Assembly: GCA_020746995.1 (NCBI GenBank)
Contig: JAGPXD010000003.1
Location: 2,852,001-2,916,000 of the forward strand
DNA length: 64,000 nucleotides
From: Plectosphaerella cucumerina
Lineage: Eukaryota; Ascomycota; Sordariomycetes; Glomerellales; Plectosphaerellaceae
Direction: 5' to 3'
In this document: piece by piece, positions 36,051-46,651 of the stretch
Layout of the letters: every line of letters begins with the position of its first letter
Position numbering within the stretch: the stretch's first letter is position 1
Position numbers and translations under genes: made by a program
The notes under the pieces: model-generated
Told to the model about the DNA's origin: nothing
The model's input: only the letters and a program-made list of their open reading frames with translations
The model's database searches: none

Positions 36051-36141
36051 ACCTACGCCCTGCCTGGGAGTATAAGCTATTGAAATTCCAGGGTGCTTTG
36101 GAGGCCTGCTACGGCGTAGCCGCTCTGCCGCTTAGGTAGGA
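36049..36141. repeat. Unmutated island with palindrome and inverted ends
   Basis: About 90 bp with normal CpA/TpG content inside the RIP block. It is bounded by inverted ends CTACCTA (36051-36057) and TAGGTAG (36133-36139) and contains the hairpin GCTAC-GGC-GTAGC. It could be a small insertion that arrived after RIP, or a terminal hairpin of the neighbouring Helitron. Confidence 0.45.
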
Positions 36142-36639
36142 GTCGTAGGTCGTAATATTACTTCTAAGTAATTACGGCTTATAATATTCTAAAGTTTTGA
36201 TATAATAATATTCTTCCTGGGATATTTCTAGACCTTCTAGTAGGACCCTCTTTCCTACTACCCTTTGACCCTTCTGTTCCTAACCCGACAACCGCCTAGT
36301 AGATTCGGCCTAGATCTACTAATACTATATTATTCGTACTATTATATCTCCTCGTAGGACCGGGGTCCGGGATCTACATCTAATTAGGCATTAACCTACT
36401 TATAATTTACCTCTAGTATCGTTTCTTCTTCTAGGAAAGGGCTTAGTATTACTAGATTTCGGGGGTTTCGCGGTCCCCTAATCCTAACGAGTTATTTTCC
36501 CTCCCCTCTCTCTCTTCTTTAAACTTCTACTCTAGAAGGTTTTAATTACTACCTACTCTTATATATTACTTATTACTTATTATATCCTCGTCTTATATAA
36601 TAGATATATCTAAGTACTAGCCGAAGGTCGAGTCTAGCT

Positions 36640-37650
36640 TACTATCCCCTTAGTATCTTCCCTTAACCCTTATCGCCGTGGGTAGGCTTGTTAGCGTCGA
36701 GTCCTTCGACTGCGAGACGTAGCTCTTCCGCTTATAGAACTAGTCTGCCTAGATCTAGATACCGTTTAAGGTACCTACCTTAATCTAATAGTACTTTAGG
36801 GGTATACTCGACGACCTTAAGTCCCTTACCCTCGACGTCTTCCGTTTTTACTTTGGATCGGTTTTACCCCTTAAAGACTAAAAGGACTAATAGTTTTAGG
36901 TTATATATAACGTATATTTTAGTTATATCCCCTACACGCTATCGCTAGACGACGATATTATCTATAAACGCCTAGCCTAGATTCCTGATAATAGTCTTAT
37001 ACCGTGAGTATTACCGTCCCCTATACCCCTTTATTATTAATATCGCAGGCTCGAGGAATAGTCTTATATATCGCTATAGAACGGCTTCCCATAAACCCCC
37101 ATCTTCGTTATATTCTACGGCTTTATCGATACTAAATACTTCCCCCTAGCTAATAATCCTAATATCAGCCTTAACGACGTTACGTAAAACTTATCTACCG
37201 TCTTTAAGACCTAGTTAAAGTTCCCTTCCACCGACTTAATATTAACACTAAAGGCTAGATAGTATAGGAACTACGTCTACGCTATACTACCTAAGTATAA
37301 GCCGTACTTAGCGTAGAAATACAAGAAGATATATCCCGTTACTACGCCGTTCCGTAAGTAGGGGAAGAAGGCTTATATTACCGGCTATATCTACGGCTTC
37401 TGTAACAAGAAGACTGTCTTCTCCCCGAGCTCTAAGTATAACCTACTAGAGTTTATCCCCTTTATCGAGATCCTTAAAATCGACTAGGCTACTACTAAAC
37501 CTAGATAGGGTAGTCAGGCCCGTAATATCTTCTCCTCGCTAGTTAAGGCGACTACTCCCGCTACCGTTAAGGGACACGTTATCTTCGACCCCTTTACGTA
37601 AATATTAGCGGATAACTAGTTAGATAAGGGGCCTCGGATACTAATAAAGT
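36640..37650 (+). pseudogene. Unknown protein relic, RIP-mutated
   Basis: One frame stays readable for over 300 codons when TAG/TAA are read through; the stops sit where Trp or Gln would be expected. Readable stretches include FYGFIDTKYFPLANNPNISL, AILPKYKPYLA and ITGYIYGFCNKKTVFSPSSK. The family is not recognised. It is rich in Tyr, Trp sites and Lys, has no signal peptide or obvious membrane segment, and lies on the strand opposite the Helitron genes. It could be a helper or cargo gene of the element, or part of another transposon. Confidence 0.5.
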
Positions 37651-38776
37651 CAGGCCTACTAGGTACGTCCGTATTCCGACTATAGAGTCCACTCTTACTA
37701 ACCAGCATTCTACCCAGTAGTACTCTAGCTCTCCTAATCTAGTGTTATAACCGATACCGATAACGACCTCTAAGAGATAATCGCCGTCGGGGAGAAACGT
37801 TTGGTAGATACGGAGACTCTAGATAATAAGGGCGATAGTCCGTCTTTTAAGAGATCGAAGATAGGTAGTTAGAGGGGTAGGTGTTGTGGGATATAGTTCT
37901 CGAGTAGACTATTCTACCGTCGAGAGACTATTAGTTTATAGATATTTAGTCCGTCTACTTAAGTAGAGGAATCTATTATACCTAGCTTAAAAGTAGGTAT
38001 CTATATCGTTTGTAGTCTTAGGATAAGTAATCTGTTAAGGAGGAGTTTTATAGGTGTAGCTAGTTTCGGTTATAGAGACGGTACTAAGGTAACCCCGTAT
38101 TTCGCGCTAGCTATAATCTCTAACAGTCGTTTTAATTAGCCAACCAGCCCTACTCGGGGTCGGCTTAGTATTTCCATAGTACGACGTGTTTTCTAGCTAA
38201 CCCGAAGGCGAAGCTATCTTCCTACGGGCTTTCTTAACGAATAGCCTTCTTACAGGCGTGCTTATACGCCGCTCCCTAGTATAATATAATAATATCTAAG
38301 ATTCTACTATAGTAGTAGATTTTCTTTAGTAAGGCTAGTAAAGGCTTCTCTAGTCTTTACGTCGCCTCTATAGTTATTAAAATATAACTAAGTATCCTTA
38401 ACGGCCTCTATAACTAAATTGAACTCGACGTGGTGTTTATCGTGGATCTATCTGAGCTTCCTGGGGTTGTTTGAGAGTTCGGTAGAAATATATAGAGGGC
38501 ATCCTGAAAGAAGTCCTTAGCAGGCTTGTCTCTAGTACTCGACGGTCAAAGAGTGTGTTCGTGGCGTGGTAGAATGGTATATCACATAAGGATAAAGAGT
38601 CTCTTACCGTTACGGGGTATACACACAAACTAAGCGTAGTTCTGGATGCTCCCGCGGTTAATATACTACATTAAGAGGCAAAGATAGCTAGCACCACTAG
38701 ACTAGACGGAAGGCTAACACTATTTTCCCAGAATAACTTATTACCCAGGCGCATACAACACTCCTCGGTATCGAGT
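37650..38776. other. RIP-mutated DNA without a readable gene
   Basis: TpA-rich sequence with many TAG/TAA stops in all frames. A 63-codon frame at 38437-38628 (-) has no recognisable content. Sequence around 38430-38640 has more CpA/TpG than its surroundings. Confidence 0.4.
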
Positions 38777-39805
38777 CTATCCAGCCCTCAACTTATCCAA
38801 GCTTTTCTTAATTCCGTCCGCCATCAATTCATCCCGGTCGATAATTAGGCTTATACCGTGTCTAGCTGAAAACTCCAACATTTACGAGTATAAGACTATT
38901 TTAGGTATCGTAAATACAACCCGAAGACCCTTTACCAGGGAACTTATATACGGGACCGCCAGCTTCGCATCGAAATCTATAACTATAATAGGAAAGATTA
39001 TAACGCCGGCAGCTAGGATCGGAACAAAGAGTTCCCAATCCGGGTTTCCCGACGTAGTAATCAGAAGATAGTTAAGCCTTTTCGGAACCTTTAGCTCAGT
39101 CTGCCCTTTCGTAGCTACAAAGTAAGTCGTACCCAGGTCGAGGGCTTACTTCTTTTTCGAATCGGTAGAACTAAAGACAACGACTTCTATACCTATAGCT
39201 CTAGCAAATTACACAGCAAGATATCCCAGTCTACTAAGGCTAACTACACCAACAGTATTAGTAGCCTTAATATCCTAACACGTAAGTACAGACCAGACTA
39301 TAATCCCGCTACACATTAGAGGGGCTACTACTACAGACGATAGGCTTTCTAGAATAACTTTAAGGAATACTTCGGAACGGACGGCACTACTTACGAAACT
39401 ACCCGAATCGGTAAAAGCCTAGCCGTAAGTATAGGGGTAACTACTTTCGTACCGGATATAAAATCTATCCTAGCAAGACAGATACATTCCATAACCCCTA
39501 TTCACGTAGCCCTAACTAACTCTATCCCCGCTATAGGTATCGAAGTTAGTCGGAGTTTATCGGATTTAATAACAAGCTTATATCTTTAAGTTCTTAACAT
39601 TAGGTCCAAGCTCTTCGACAATACCCACTCCTTCATAGCCCAACGTAATTCCGGAGCGAAAGAGGTACTTGTCGGTACCGTAAACGCTAGAGTATATAAC
39701 TAAGATCAGAACTTCATCGTAAACAAGCTCAGATCTCTTAGTCACAGTCTTAATAATAACTCTAGAGTTACTCCCCCTAAAGACTTTAAACTCGACAGTA
39801 GACAT
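38777..39805 (-). pseudogene. Zinc alcohol dehydrogenase relic, RIP-mutated
   Basis: A medium-chain (MDR) zinc-dependent alcohol dehydrogenase, about 340 codons. The N-terminal GroES-like part reads MSTVEFKVFRGSNS, then SSVYGTDKYLFRSG and LGYEGVGIVEELGPNV. The family has Cys in the CGTD position and His in GHEGVG; both zinc-site residues are Tyr here, exactly the changes RIP makes (TGC to TAC, CAT to TAT). The cofactor half follows: NTVGVVSLSRLGYLAV, FARAIGIEVVVFSSTDSKKK, LLITTSGNPDWELFVPILAA and VPYISSLVKGLRV. Several TAG/TAA stops interrupt it. It presumably once oxidised or reduced an alcohol/aldehyde in the neighbouring gene set. Confidence 0.8.
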
Positions 39806-40799
39806 AACGTTAGTTATTATAATTAGAGTTACGTTCAGTATTAGTTTATAATAGAGGAGCTTTCTATCCTAGTTAATAGTACACAGGACTCGGGCTTTAA
39901 GAAGCCTCCCTTTTTATTAGAAATCTTCACATATAGTCAGCCAAAAAGGAGGATATACTATCTCCGACAGAGAGTACGGTACGCTAGAATAGTCTTAAGG
40001 ATTTAAGGCTATAACTCCGTGAAAATTCAGGCGCTTCTCCTTCTATAAACCCAGCCCTTCGGAATTATCAGGTTCTCTAACTAACCTACATTCCGATTCG
40101 GAAACTCAGCTCGGAGAACCCCCACTATCCACCTCAATATAGAAAGACGTATAGAAAGACGGCAAGTATAAAGTTTAAGTAGGCCCTAAAGCCGGTAATT
40201 ATAGCCTAACAGAGTATAAGGGAAAAAGATAGCAAGTAGATACTTAAAGCCAGACTAATAAGTTATCGGAAGAGTAACTCCGGAGAAACCAACCTAGTCA
40301 TCGGGGGTTCTCCGACGTAGACCCGCTATCTCCCCGTTATTTTCCCAACCGGTACTAGGTTTCTAGCCGTGCTAGTAGGGGATATTACCTTTAATAGGTA
40401 GCGTATCCGCCCTGTATACTACAAAGAATAGGTTAATCCATACGCGAGTCATTTTACAGGTCGGTACCTCGTATCACGGGGTCATAGGTCGTAACTCGCG
40501 ACGGCTACCCAGGCCAGCCCTAGCCACAAATCAGCACGTAGCTATACTTCCGGAAATATATCTAGTAGACAAGAGCCTAAAAGATACAAATATCTATCTT
40601 TCCATAATACTTTACAATACGCATTTCGACAATTTTCGAAGCCATTTAGGCTTTAAGCGGAGCTATTTATAATTCTAAGGGTACTAAAATAACTATAAAT
40701 ATATATATCCCACAATACCAGGGGATACATAATAACAAGGAATAAGCAATATTACTACTAAAACTAGGCCCCTACCGCGGCCCCTCCCTCTTTACCAAC
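39806..40799. other. RIP-mutated intergenic DNA
   Basis: Upstream of the alcohol dehydrogenase relic. TpA-rich, with no protein readable in any frame. Confidence 0.4.
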
Positions 40800-40879
40800 G
40801 TCCACATAGAACTTCCAGTAAGGAGAGGAAAAGTATCTCCTTACATCCGTGTTTATTAGTGATAGTTACTATAGTCGCA

Positions 40880-41488
40880 AACCTAGCCGATAGACTCTAG
40901 GGGTAGGGTAGCTAGCTATTACTCGGCTCTCTTAACTATATACCTACCCATCTACTAGGGCTTAACAAACAGCGTCCAGAGCCTTAGCGTACAAGTAATA
41001 GGTATTAGTACGACGTAGAGACCGATTACCTTCTAGCTACTAACACCGGTCGCGTCCTCTCCCGCAAACCAAACCTACTAAATAACGACCGGTATAAACA
41101 CAATCTCTAATATAGCTAGTATTACGAACACTACCCGTCTAACTTCGATAGAGCCGGGCTTATTAGGAACCCCTAAAAATAGCGCCACGGCGGTAGCTAG
41201 TATACAAACTCCCAGATACTAAGTAATCGAAACCGCCTCGGGAGATAGTTATTTACCGAGAATATCAGTAGTTCTGTCGAACATAGGCAAAAATTAGCCT
41301 TAAATAGCCGATCGAGGATCCAGTACCATCGGGACAGCTATAACAAGGTTAAGAATTACTTCTACAGCAAATACAATCCGAATACCTATACCAGGGTGGA
41401 TTAGGTCGATATCCATTAACGGTACCGCTACTACAACGTTCTTTACGTGCCTTGAATTACCCGGAGGTTCCATTTTAGCTAGGCTCAC
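40880..41488 (-). pseudogene. Four-helix membrane protein relic, RIP-mutated
   Basis: About 200 codons from MSLAKMEPPGNSRHVKNV. Four hydrophobic stretches can be read: IRIVFAVEVILNLVIAVPMV, YLGVCILATAVALFLGV, VVFVILAILEIVFIPVVI and VIGLYVVLIPITCTLRLWTL, broken by TAG/TAA stops at probable Trp and Gln codons. The family was not recognised; small polytopic proteins of this kind occur in fungal biosynthetic clusters. It is transcribed away from the MFS relic, so the two could have shared a promoter region. Confidence 0.55.
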
Positions 41489-42380
41489 GGTATAGTAGCG
41501 CGGTTATTAGGTAATTATGATAGAGGTAGTACTGATTTGAGGGAAAGACGGGCTTAACAAAGGATATATAGATTCGAAGCAGATCCTTTATACAAGTAAG
41601 TATCACGCCACCGCGCGTTTTATATCTAGAGCGGTAAGGTTTCCGGCAGATTATATTCACGGAATAACTAGAAGATAGTTACCTACGGAAACTCAAAGCA
41701 TCCCTAACTCCGATATATCTAATATCTTCGTCAGCGTAAAGCTAGGACTACAGGGAGGGCTAAGCCCCTTATTAACGCCGACCTAACCTTAAGATACTCC
41801 GCCTATCCATATAAGAACCAATCGATCACTTCACTTATATCCGTTATATCCGGTATTACTACTAACGTATATATTTCTCCGCCGTAAGTCAGACCGACAT
41901 AGTCGGTGAAATTACACCACGACGTTAGTAGTAATCTAGGCATACGACCATATTAGTATACTATAACGCCCGCTTTAGAGTTAGGATACTACTATATCAG
42001 CTAGCTTCCTAAACCGATATAGCACCGAGAATAAGATTTAGGGTACCTAGACCGGGGTAAGACCTAGTCCTTACTTAATATATATCCCTAAAACTATTAT
42101 ATTTCCTGATAAACTAGACCTGGTCTCTACCTGGGACATTTACTCTATTAGTAATATCGTCACTTATTCATTTAGCAGCTTTTATTAAAATCAAATCGAA
42201 TCGCGTCTTCCGTCTTCCGCCTAACTATCCTATCTTAGCCAGCAAAATAATTAACAGCGTACAACTACTACTAGCCACAACATAACGGTTACCACGAGGC
42301 AATATATATCGTCGTTTATCGCGCCGACACAATCCGCGCTCTATATACCCACCCAGCCCATAAGGACTAAAGAGAGTCAC
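41489..42380. other. RIP-mutated divergent intergenic region
   Basis: Lies between the divergent membrane-protein and MFS relics. No readable protein. It would have been the shared promoter region if both genes were once active. Confidence 0.4.
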
Positions 42381-43983
42381 TTCAAGCTTCTCTATAACCG
42401 GGCCGGCGTCACCCCCGAGGTCCTAAACTTCCGATACCCTAGGCACGGCACCCCTAAATCGCTATACCTCATCAACTTCCTCCCCACAGATACTCGTAAC
42501 CCTAAGACCTTCAGCCAGACTAGAAAATAGTTAATCACGATAGTCAACACTCTAGCGACACTAGCTATTACATTTACTAGTTCTATATACTCCGGTAGTA
42601 TCCGCGATATTATCAGCTCCTTCGGAGTCTCTTAGACTATTGTAATCCTTAGGGTATCACTATTTATCCTAGGCTTTACTATAAGTCCTCTACTCTAGGC
42701 TCCCTTATCCGAGATCTTCGGGCGTCAAAGTCTATTCATCTTTACCTTCTTTATCCTAACTATCCTCAATACCGGCGCAGCTAGCTCCCGTAATTTCGAA
42801 ACAATTCTCGTTCTACAATTCCTTAGTAGTACCTTTAGCTCCTCGCTACTAACCAACGCCGGCAGTATTATCACGGACATATTCAGTACCTCCGAGCGTA
42901 GTATAGCTACAGCCCTGTTTACAGCCGCTCCTTTCCTAGGCCCCGTTATCGGTACAGTACCTCACGTAAGCCTACATCACAGTATCGATAGCTAACGTCC
43001 TGCAGGTCCTATTATAGGCGGCTTTCTCGGCTAAAGCTCTAGCTAGCGCTAGGTTCAGGGCGTAATAGCTATTTTCTCCGGTCTCATCCTCGCTATCTCG
43101 CTTTTTATCTATCCCGAAACCTACACACCCTATCTCCTTCACCAGCACACCACTCAACTCTCTTACCACAACGGTAAGTCCTACCAGTCTAGGTATAATC
43201 TCGGCAAGGTCAAGCAGTAGACTACCCTCAGGCGGCCCTGGATCTTGCTCTTCAGCGAGCCTGTCATCGCACTAACCTCTATCTACATAGCTATTATCTA
43301 CGGAACCCTTTATATACTTTTTACTACTTTCCCTATTATCTACTAGTTTCGCCGCGGTTAGACACCCGGTGTTAGTAGCCTAGCCTTCATCGGTATCGCT
43401 ATTAGTATATCCTCTACTATCAGCTACTATATATACAACAACAAACACTATACCGTAATCGTTACAGGCGCCGGGGGCGCCGCTCAACCCGAGGCTCGCC
43501 TACCACCTACTATCGTCGGGTCTATCCTCCTTCCTATTAGTCTCTTCTAGTTTACCTAGACTAACAGACCCGATATCCACTAGAGTATTTCTATTATAGC
43601 CTCTAGCTTCTTCGGCGCCGGCCTCGTCCTCGTTTTCCTCAGCCTACTTAACTATATTATCGACTCGTACGTTATCTACACAGCCTCCGCCCTAGCCGCT
43701 AACAGCGTCCTCCGTTCGCTTTTCGGCGCTACCTTCCCTCTATTTACTACCCAGATATACAAAAACTTAGGTATTCACTAGGCCTCCTCGATCCCAGCCT
43801 TCCTCGCCCTTACATACATACCCTTCCCGTACCTATTCTAGCGCTATAGCAAGACCATCCGTCTCAGATACAAGTATACAGCCGAGGCTACCGCCTTACT
43901 CAAGCAGATACCCGCCGTCCCAGAGCCGGAAGCCATCGATACTAAGACTCAGAAAGTAAAGGAGCACAGCACCTATATCTAAG
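42381..43983 (+). pseudogene. MFS transporter relic, RIP-mutated
   Basis: A 12-helix major facilitator of the drug:H+ antiporter type. The N-terminal soluble part reads VTPEVLNFRYP and NPKTFSQTRK-stop-LIT (TAG for Trp), a layout common in fungal DHA1 exporters. Helices and loops follow: TLATLAITFTSSIYSG, FGVS-stop-TIVILRVSLFIL, LSEIFGRQSLFIFTF, LLTNAGSIITDIFSTSERSI and FTAAPFLGPVIG. After a frame disturbance near 42965-43010 the second half continues: VIAIFSGLILAISLFIYPET, LFSEPVIALTSIYIAIIYGT, ASSFFGAGLVLVFLSLLNYI, ALAANSVLRSLFGATFPLF, ending KVKEHSTYI-stop at 43981. Its likely former role was export of a product made by the neighbouring enzymes or of a toxic compound. Confidence 0.85.
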
Positions 43984-45540
43984 GGCCTAGATAAGATAGG
44001 TAGACATTTCTATAACTCAATTCACGTCAGTACATAATAAAACAGGTCAGAGTATCCCGAATCAACGCAGTATAAGGTCATCATAGGCATAGCGTTATAC
44101 ATCAGTACCACTTCATCAGGCTTTACGTTTCGTAATTATCTACTCCCGGCAGTCATCTTCGTCTACACTCCATAGTAAATATATCAAGCCCTCCTACTCG
44201 GCGGACGGCGATATATAAGCCGATATAGGTTACAATACCGCCTCAGCGCAAAGTTCCAGCCTCAAAGTCGGCATTCAGGCAGTCAACGCAACGCAAAATC
44301 GACTTAGTACCACCAGCAGAACAGTAGACCAGGCCGCTCGCATCGCAGAAAGCGGGGAACTAGTCACGGGTATTACCGAGAACCTACAAGACACGGAAAG
44401 TCAGCATAGTTAAGGAGGACAAATAGGCTAGTCGGAGCGTCGGGCTAGCACTTACCTAAAACTATAGTCGTCTACCCAAGCTTCCGGTAACACACACCGA
44501 AAACTTTCACAATAAGCAGCGGCATATACACTCCCCTTACCTACCTATTTCAAATACTAGTAGTTTAGGCTTCGTTACTAAGGCTTAGGGCCTCTTTAGT
44601 CGTTAACACTAAATTTTTTAGCCCGAAAACAAGCCTCTTCTACCGCCGCCGTCTCCACCTTGGTCGCGGCAGTATTCACCGTATACCACACCGAGTCGAG
44701 AACGTACTTCTCGCTTCACAGATTAATTACCTATCTACGGCGATAAGCAAAGAAGGTGGTTTCGACGGCAGCGTAAGATTACAACAATATCGGCTAAGGG
44801 TCTAAAATAGGTTCGGAGTATATCGTTTTACTAGGTACGTATAGTAAGTATAGTTCTTTTCGGAGAAATCAACTTACCAAGTTCAATCCTCCTGGGTTAT
44901 ACGCCCATACCTATAGGCGTTCTCAAGGCGGGACGTTCATTAGCTTACCTATACTAGTTTCGCCCTCCGGCATAGGGGCCCGCTTCTTAGATAACACCCT
45001 ATATCTATTTTATTAGATTTATCTATCGGGGAGTTTCCCCGGCTTATCTAATTTAACCGCCTGGCTCCATCATTTATCTATAGCTAAGAAATAGGCTTAG
45101 TCATCGTTATTACCTCAACCCTCCAACTTATATAAACCCAACTCCGCAGACATAGCCCGGATCCTCCACCATCAACATAACTCACTTCCCAGCGCCGGAC
45201 CTCAGGCACGGCGGGCTTCGTTATTACCACAGAGTTACAACCAGCTCACATAAAGCACTAGTAAGGTTTTAGAGAGATTACAAATACGGCACTAGAGTTA
45301 ATAGCCAGCTAGCTAAACCTTACAGGCGATACGTAATCGCACCCAAAGCCCTGAACATTCATCCCGCTATACGTCGTACTCAGCATAGGTAGTGGACTGA
45401 TATTAGTGAGCTTGTTATTATACAGCCTCAAGAGGAGTAGGTACGATCATCGCTATTAAATAATATAGGCTCCTATATAGATATTTTCTTCTTAAAAGAC
45501 ATAGCATATCTTACACGTACTTCGACCGTTTCCCTCGTCT
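43984..45540. other. Weakly mutated spacer between MFS and SDR relics
   Basis: About 1.5 kb in which CpA/TpG are partly kept. No family was recognised. On the plus strand a hydrophilic run GIQAVNATQNRLSTTSRTVD is seen near 44250-44340, and a membrane-helix-like FIPLYVVLSIGSGLILVSLL near 45360-45420. These may be parts of a fifth decayed gene. Confidence 0.35.
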
Positions 45541-45554
45541 CTAAACACCTACAA

Positions 45555-46338
45555 GCCACAGTATCACAATCGTAATAAGTATAGTCCTTATCACGGGCGC
45601 TAACCGCGGCATTAGCAGGGGTATTACACAGATATACCTAGCTAAGCCTTCCACAACCGTTATCACTACCGTACGAGATCCCTCCAACACAACGTCGTAG
45701 AGCCTATCCAATCTACCTACCGGCAATAGCTCTAAGCTCATCCTAGTTAAGCTAGACTCGGCCGTCGAGGGCGACACCGCCGATACAGTCGCCACACTTA
45801 AAAGGGATCACAGCATCACTTCACTCGACATCGTCATCGCTAATACTAGTATCTCCAACGACGGTACTACTATAAGGAAGACTACCGTCGCCAACCTCAA
45901 TATACACTTCCAGGTTAACACTATTACCCCGGTTCTCCTATTCCAGACAACCGCGGAACTCCTCCAAACTAGTAAGACCGGTAACCCCAAGTTTATCGCT
46001 ATTTCGAGCCTTACGGGTTCTATCGCGGGTATTAACACCCTAGTCTCCTTCGGATTCCCGAATACTACAAGCCCGTACGGAGGTAGTAAGGCCACACTAA
46101 ATTAGTTTATCCGCCGCCTCCACTTCGAGGAGCCGTAGCTTACTAGCTTTATCTTCCATCCCGGTCTAGTCGAAACGGATATATCCCACGACACTATCGG
46201 CGCTTCTAGCTTAAAGTTTAAGGACTTTAGCGCTATCTCGGTCGACACGAGTATCTCTAGTATAACTAAGACTATTAACGCTACGACACGGGCCACAAGC
46301 GGGACGTTTCTAAGCCACGATAGTACTATCGACGCTTA
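45555..46338 (+). pseudogene. Short-chain reductase relic, RIP-mutated
   Basis: A classical SDR of about 260 codons. The cofactor motif is ITGANRGISRG (family TGxxxGIG, one Gly to Ser). Then come VITTVRDPSNTT, LDIVIANTSISNDGTTIRKT (NAG changed to NTS) and LIFQTTAELLQ-like helix sequence. SSLTGSIAGINTLV leads to the active site SPYGGSKATLN, where Tyr and Lys of YxxxK survive, followed by FIFHPGLVETDI. Stops replace Trp in the last third. The overall pattern resembles fungal ketoreductases of polyketide pathways such as the norsolorinic-acid-ketoreductase group. The assignment is by motif memory only and needs a search. Confidence 0.8.
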
Positions 46339-46651
46339 GTAATCAATAGCAGCAGGCTATCAGCGGGCTTCCCGGACTATAATTATTACAGAAGGCGTTA
46401 TCTAGTAGTTATAGTAGAAGAATTTCATTAAGGTATAAGCTACCGAAAATTTAAGATTTCTATTAAGAATAATTAGAGGGCGTGGAAGTACTAGTCAATG
46501 ACGTATCGAACACAAAGACATGGGTTTAGCAAGTTAAACAATACAGACGCGAATTATTGCATCTCCAAGCGTTGTTATATATAATTCAATATCTAACAAC
46601 CTGGAACCTTCAACCGCTTACTGACTGCATATTCCCTCGCCCAGGTCGTCC

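Larger units (their letters stand above)
28740..46480. other. RIP-mutated block (about 17.7 kb)
   Basis: Sequence character changes abruptly at about 28740 and back at about 46480. Within it CpA and TpG are rare, TpA is very common (runs such as CTATAGTAG), CpG is kept, and TGA stops are almost missing while TAG and TAA are frequent. This is the signature of repeat-induced point mutation (C to T in CpA context on either strand). Long coding frames remain visible if the TAG/TAA stops are read as former TGG, CAG or CAA codons. The block contains a Helitron, an unknown gene relic and several metabolic gene relics. The mutation level is uneven: 44.0-45.4 kb and 36.06-36.14 kb keep CpA/TpG. Confidence 0.9.

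Noticed and set aside
44250..44420. Bacterial flagellar-like protein segment
   Set aside because: Only a short hydrophilic run with a vague resemblance; no start, stop or continuity to support a gene.
28740..46480. A Starship giant element with a DUF3435 captain
   Set aside because: No tyrosine-recombinase motifs could be read at either edge, even with stops read through; the recognised transposase is a Helitron.
28740..46480. CRISPR array or bacterial-type defence system
   Set aside because: Repeated TAG/TATA patterns come from RIP composition; there are no regular spaced repeats and this is a fungal nuclear sequence.
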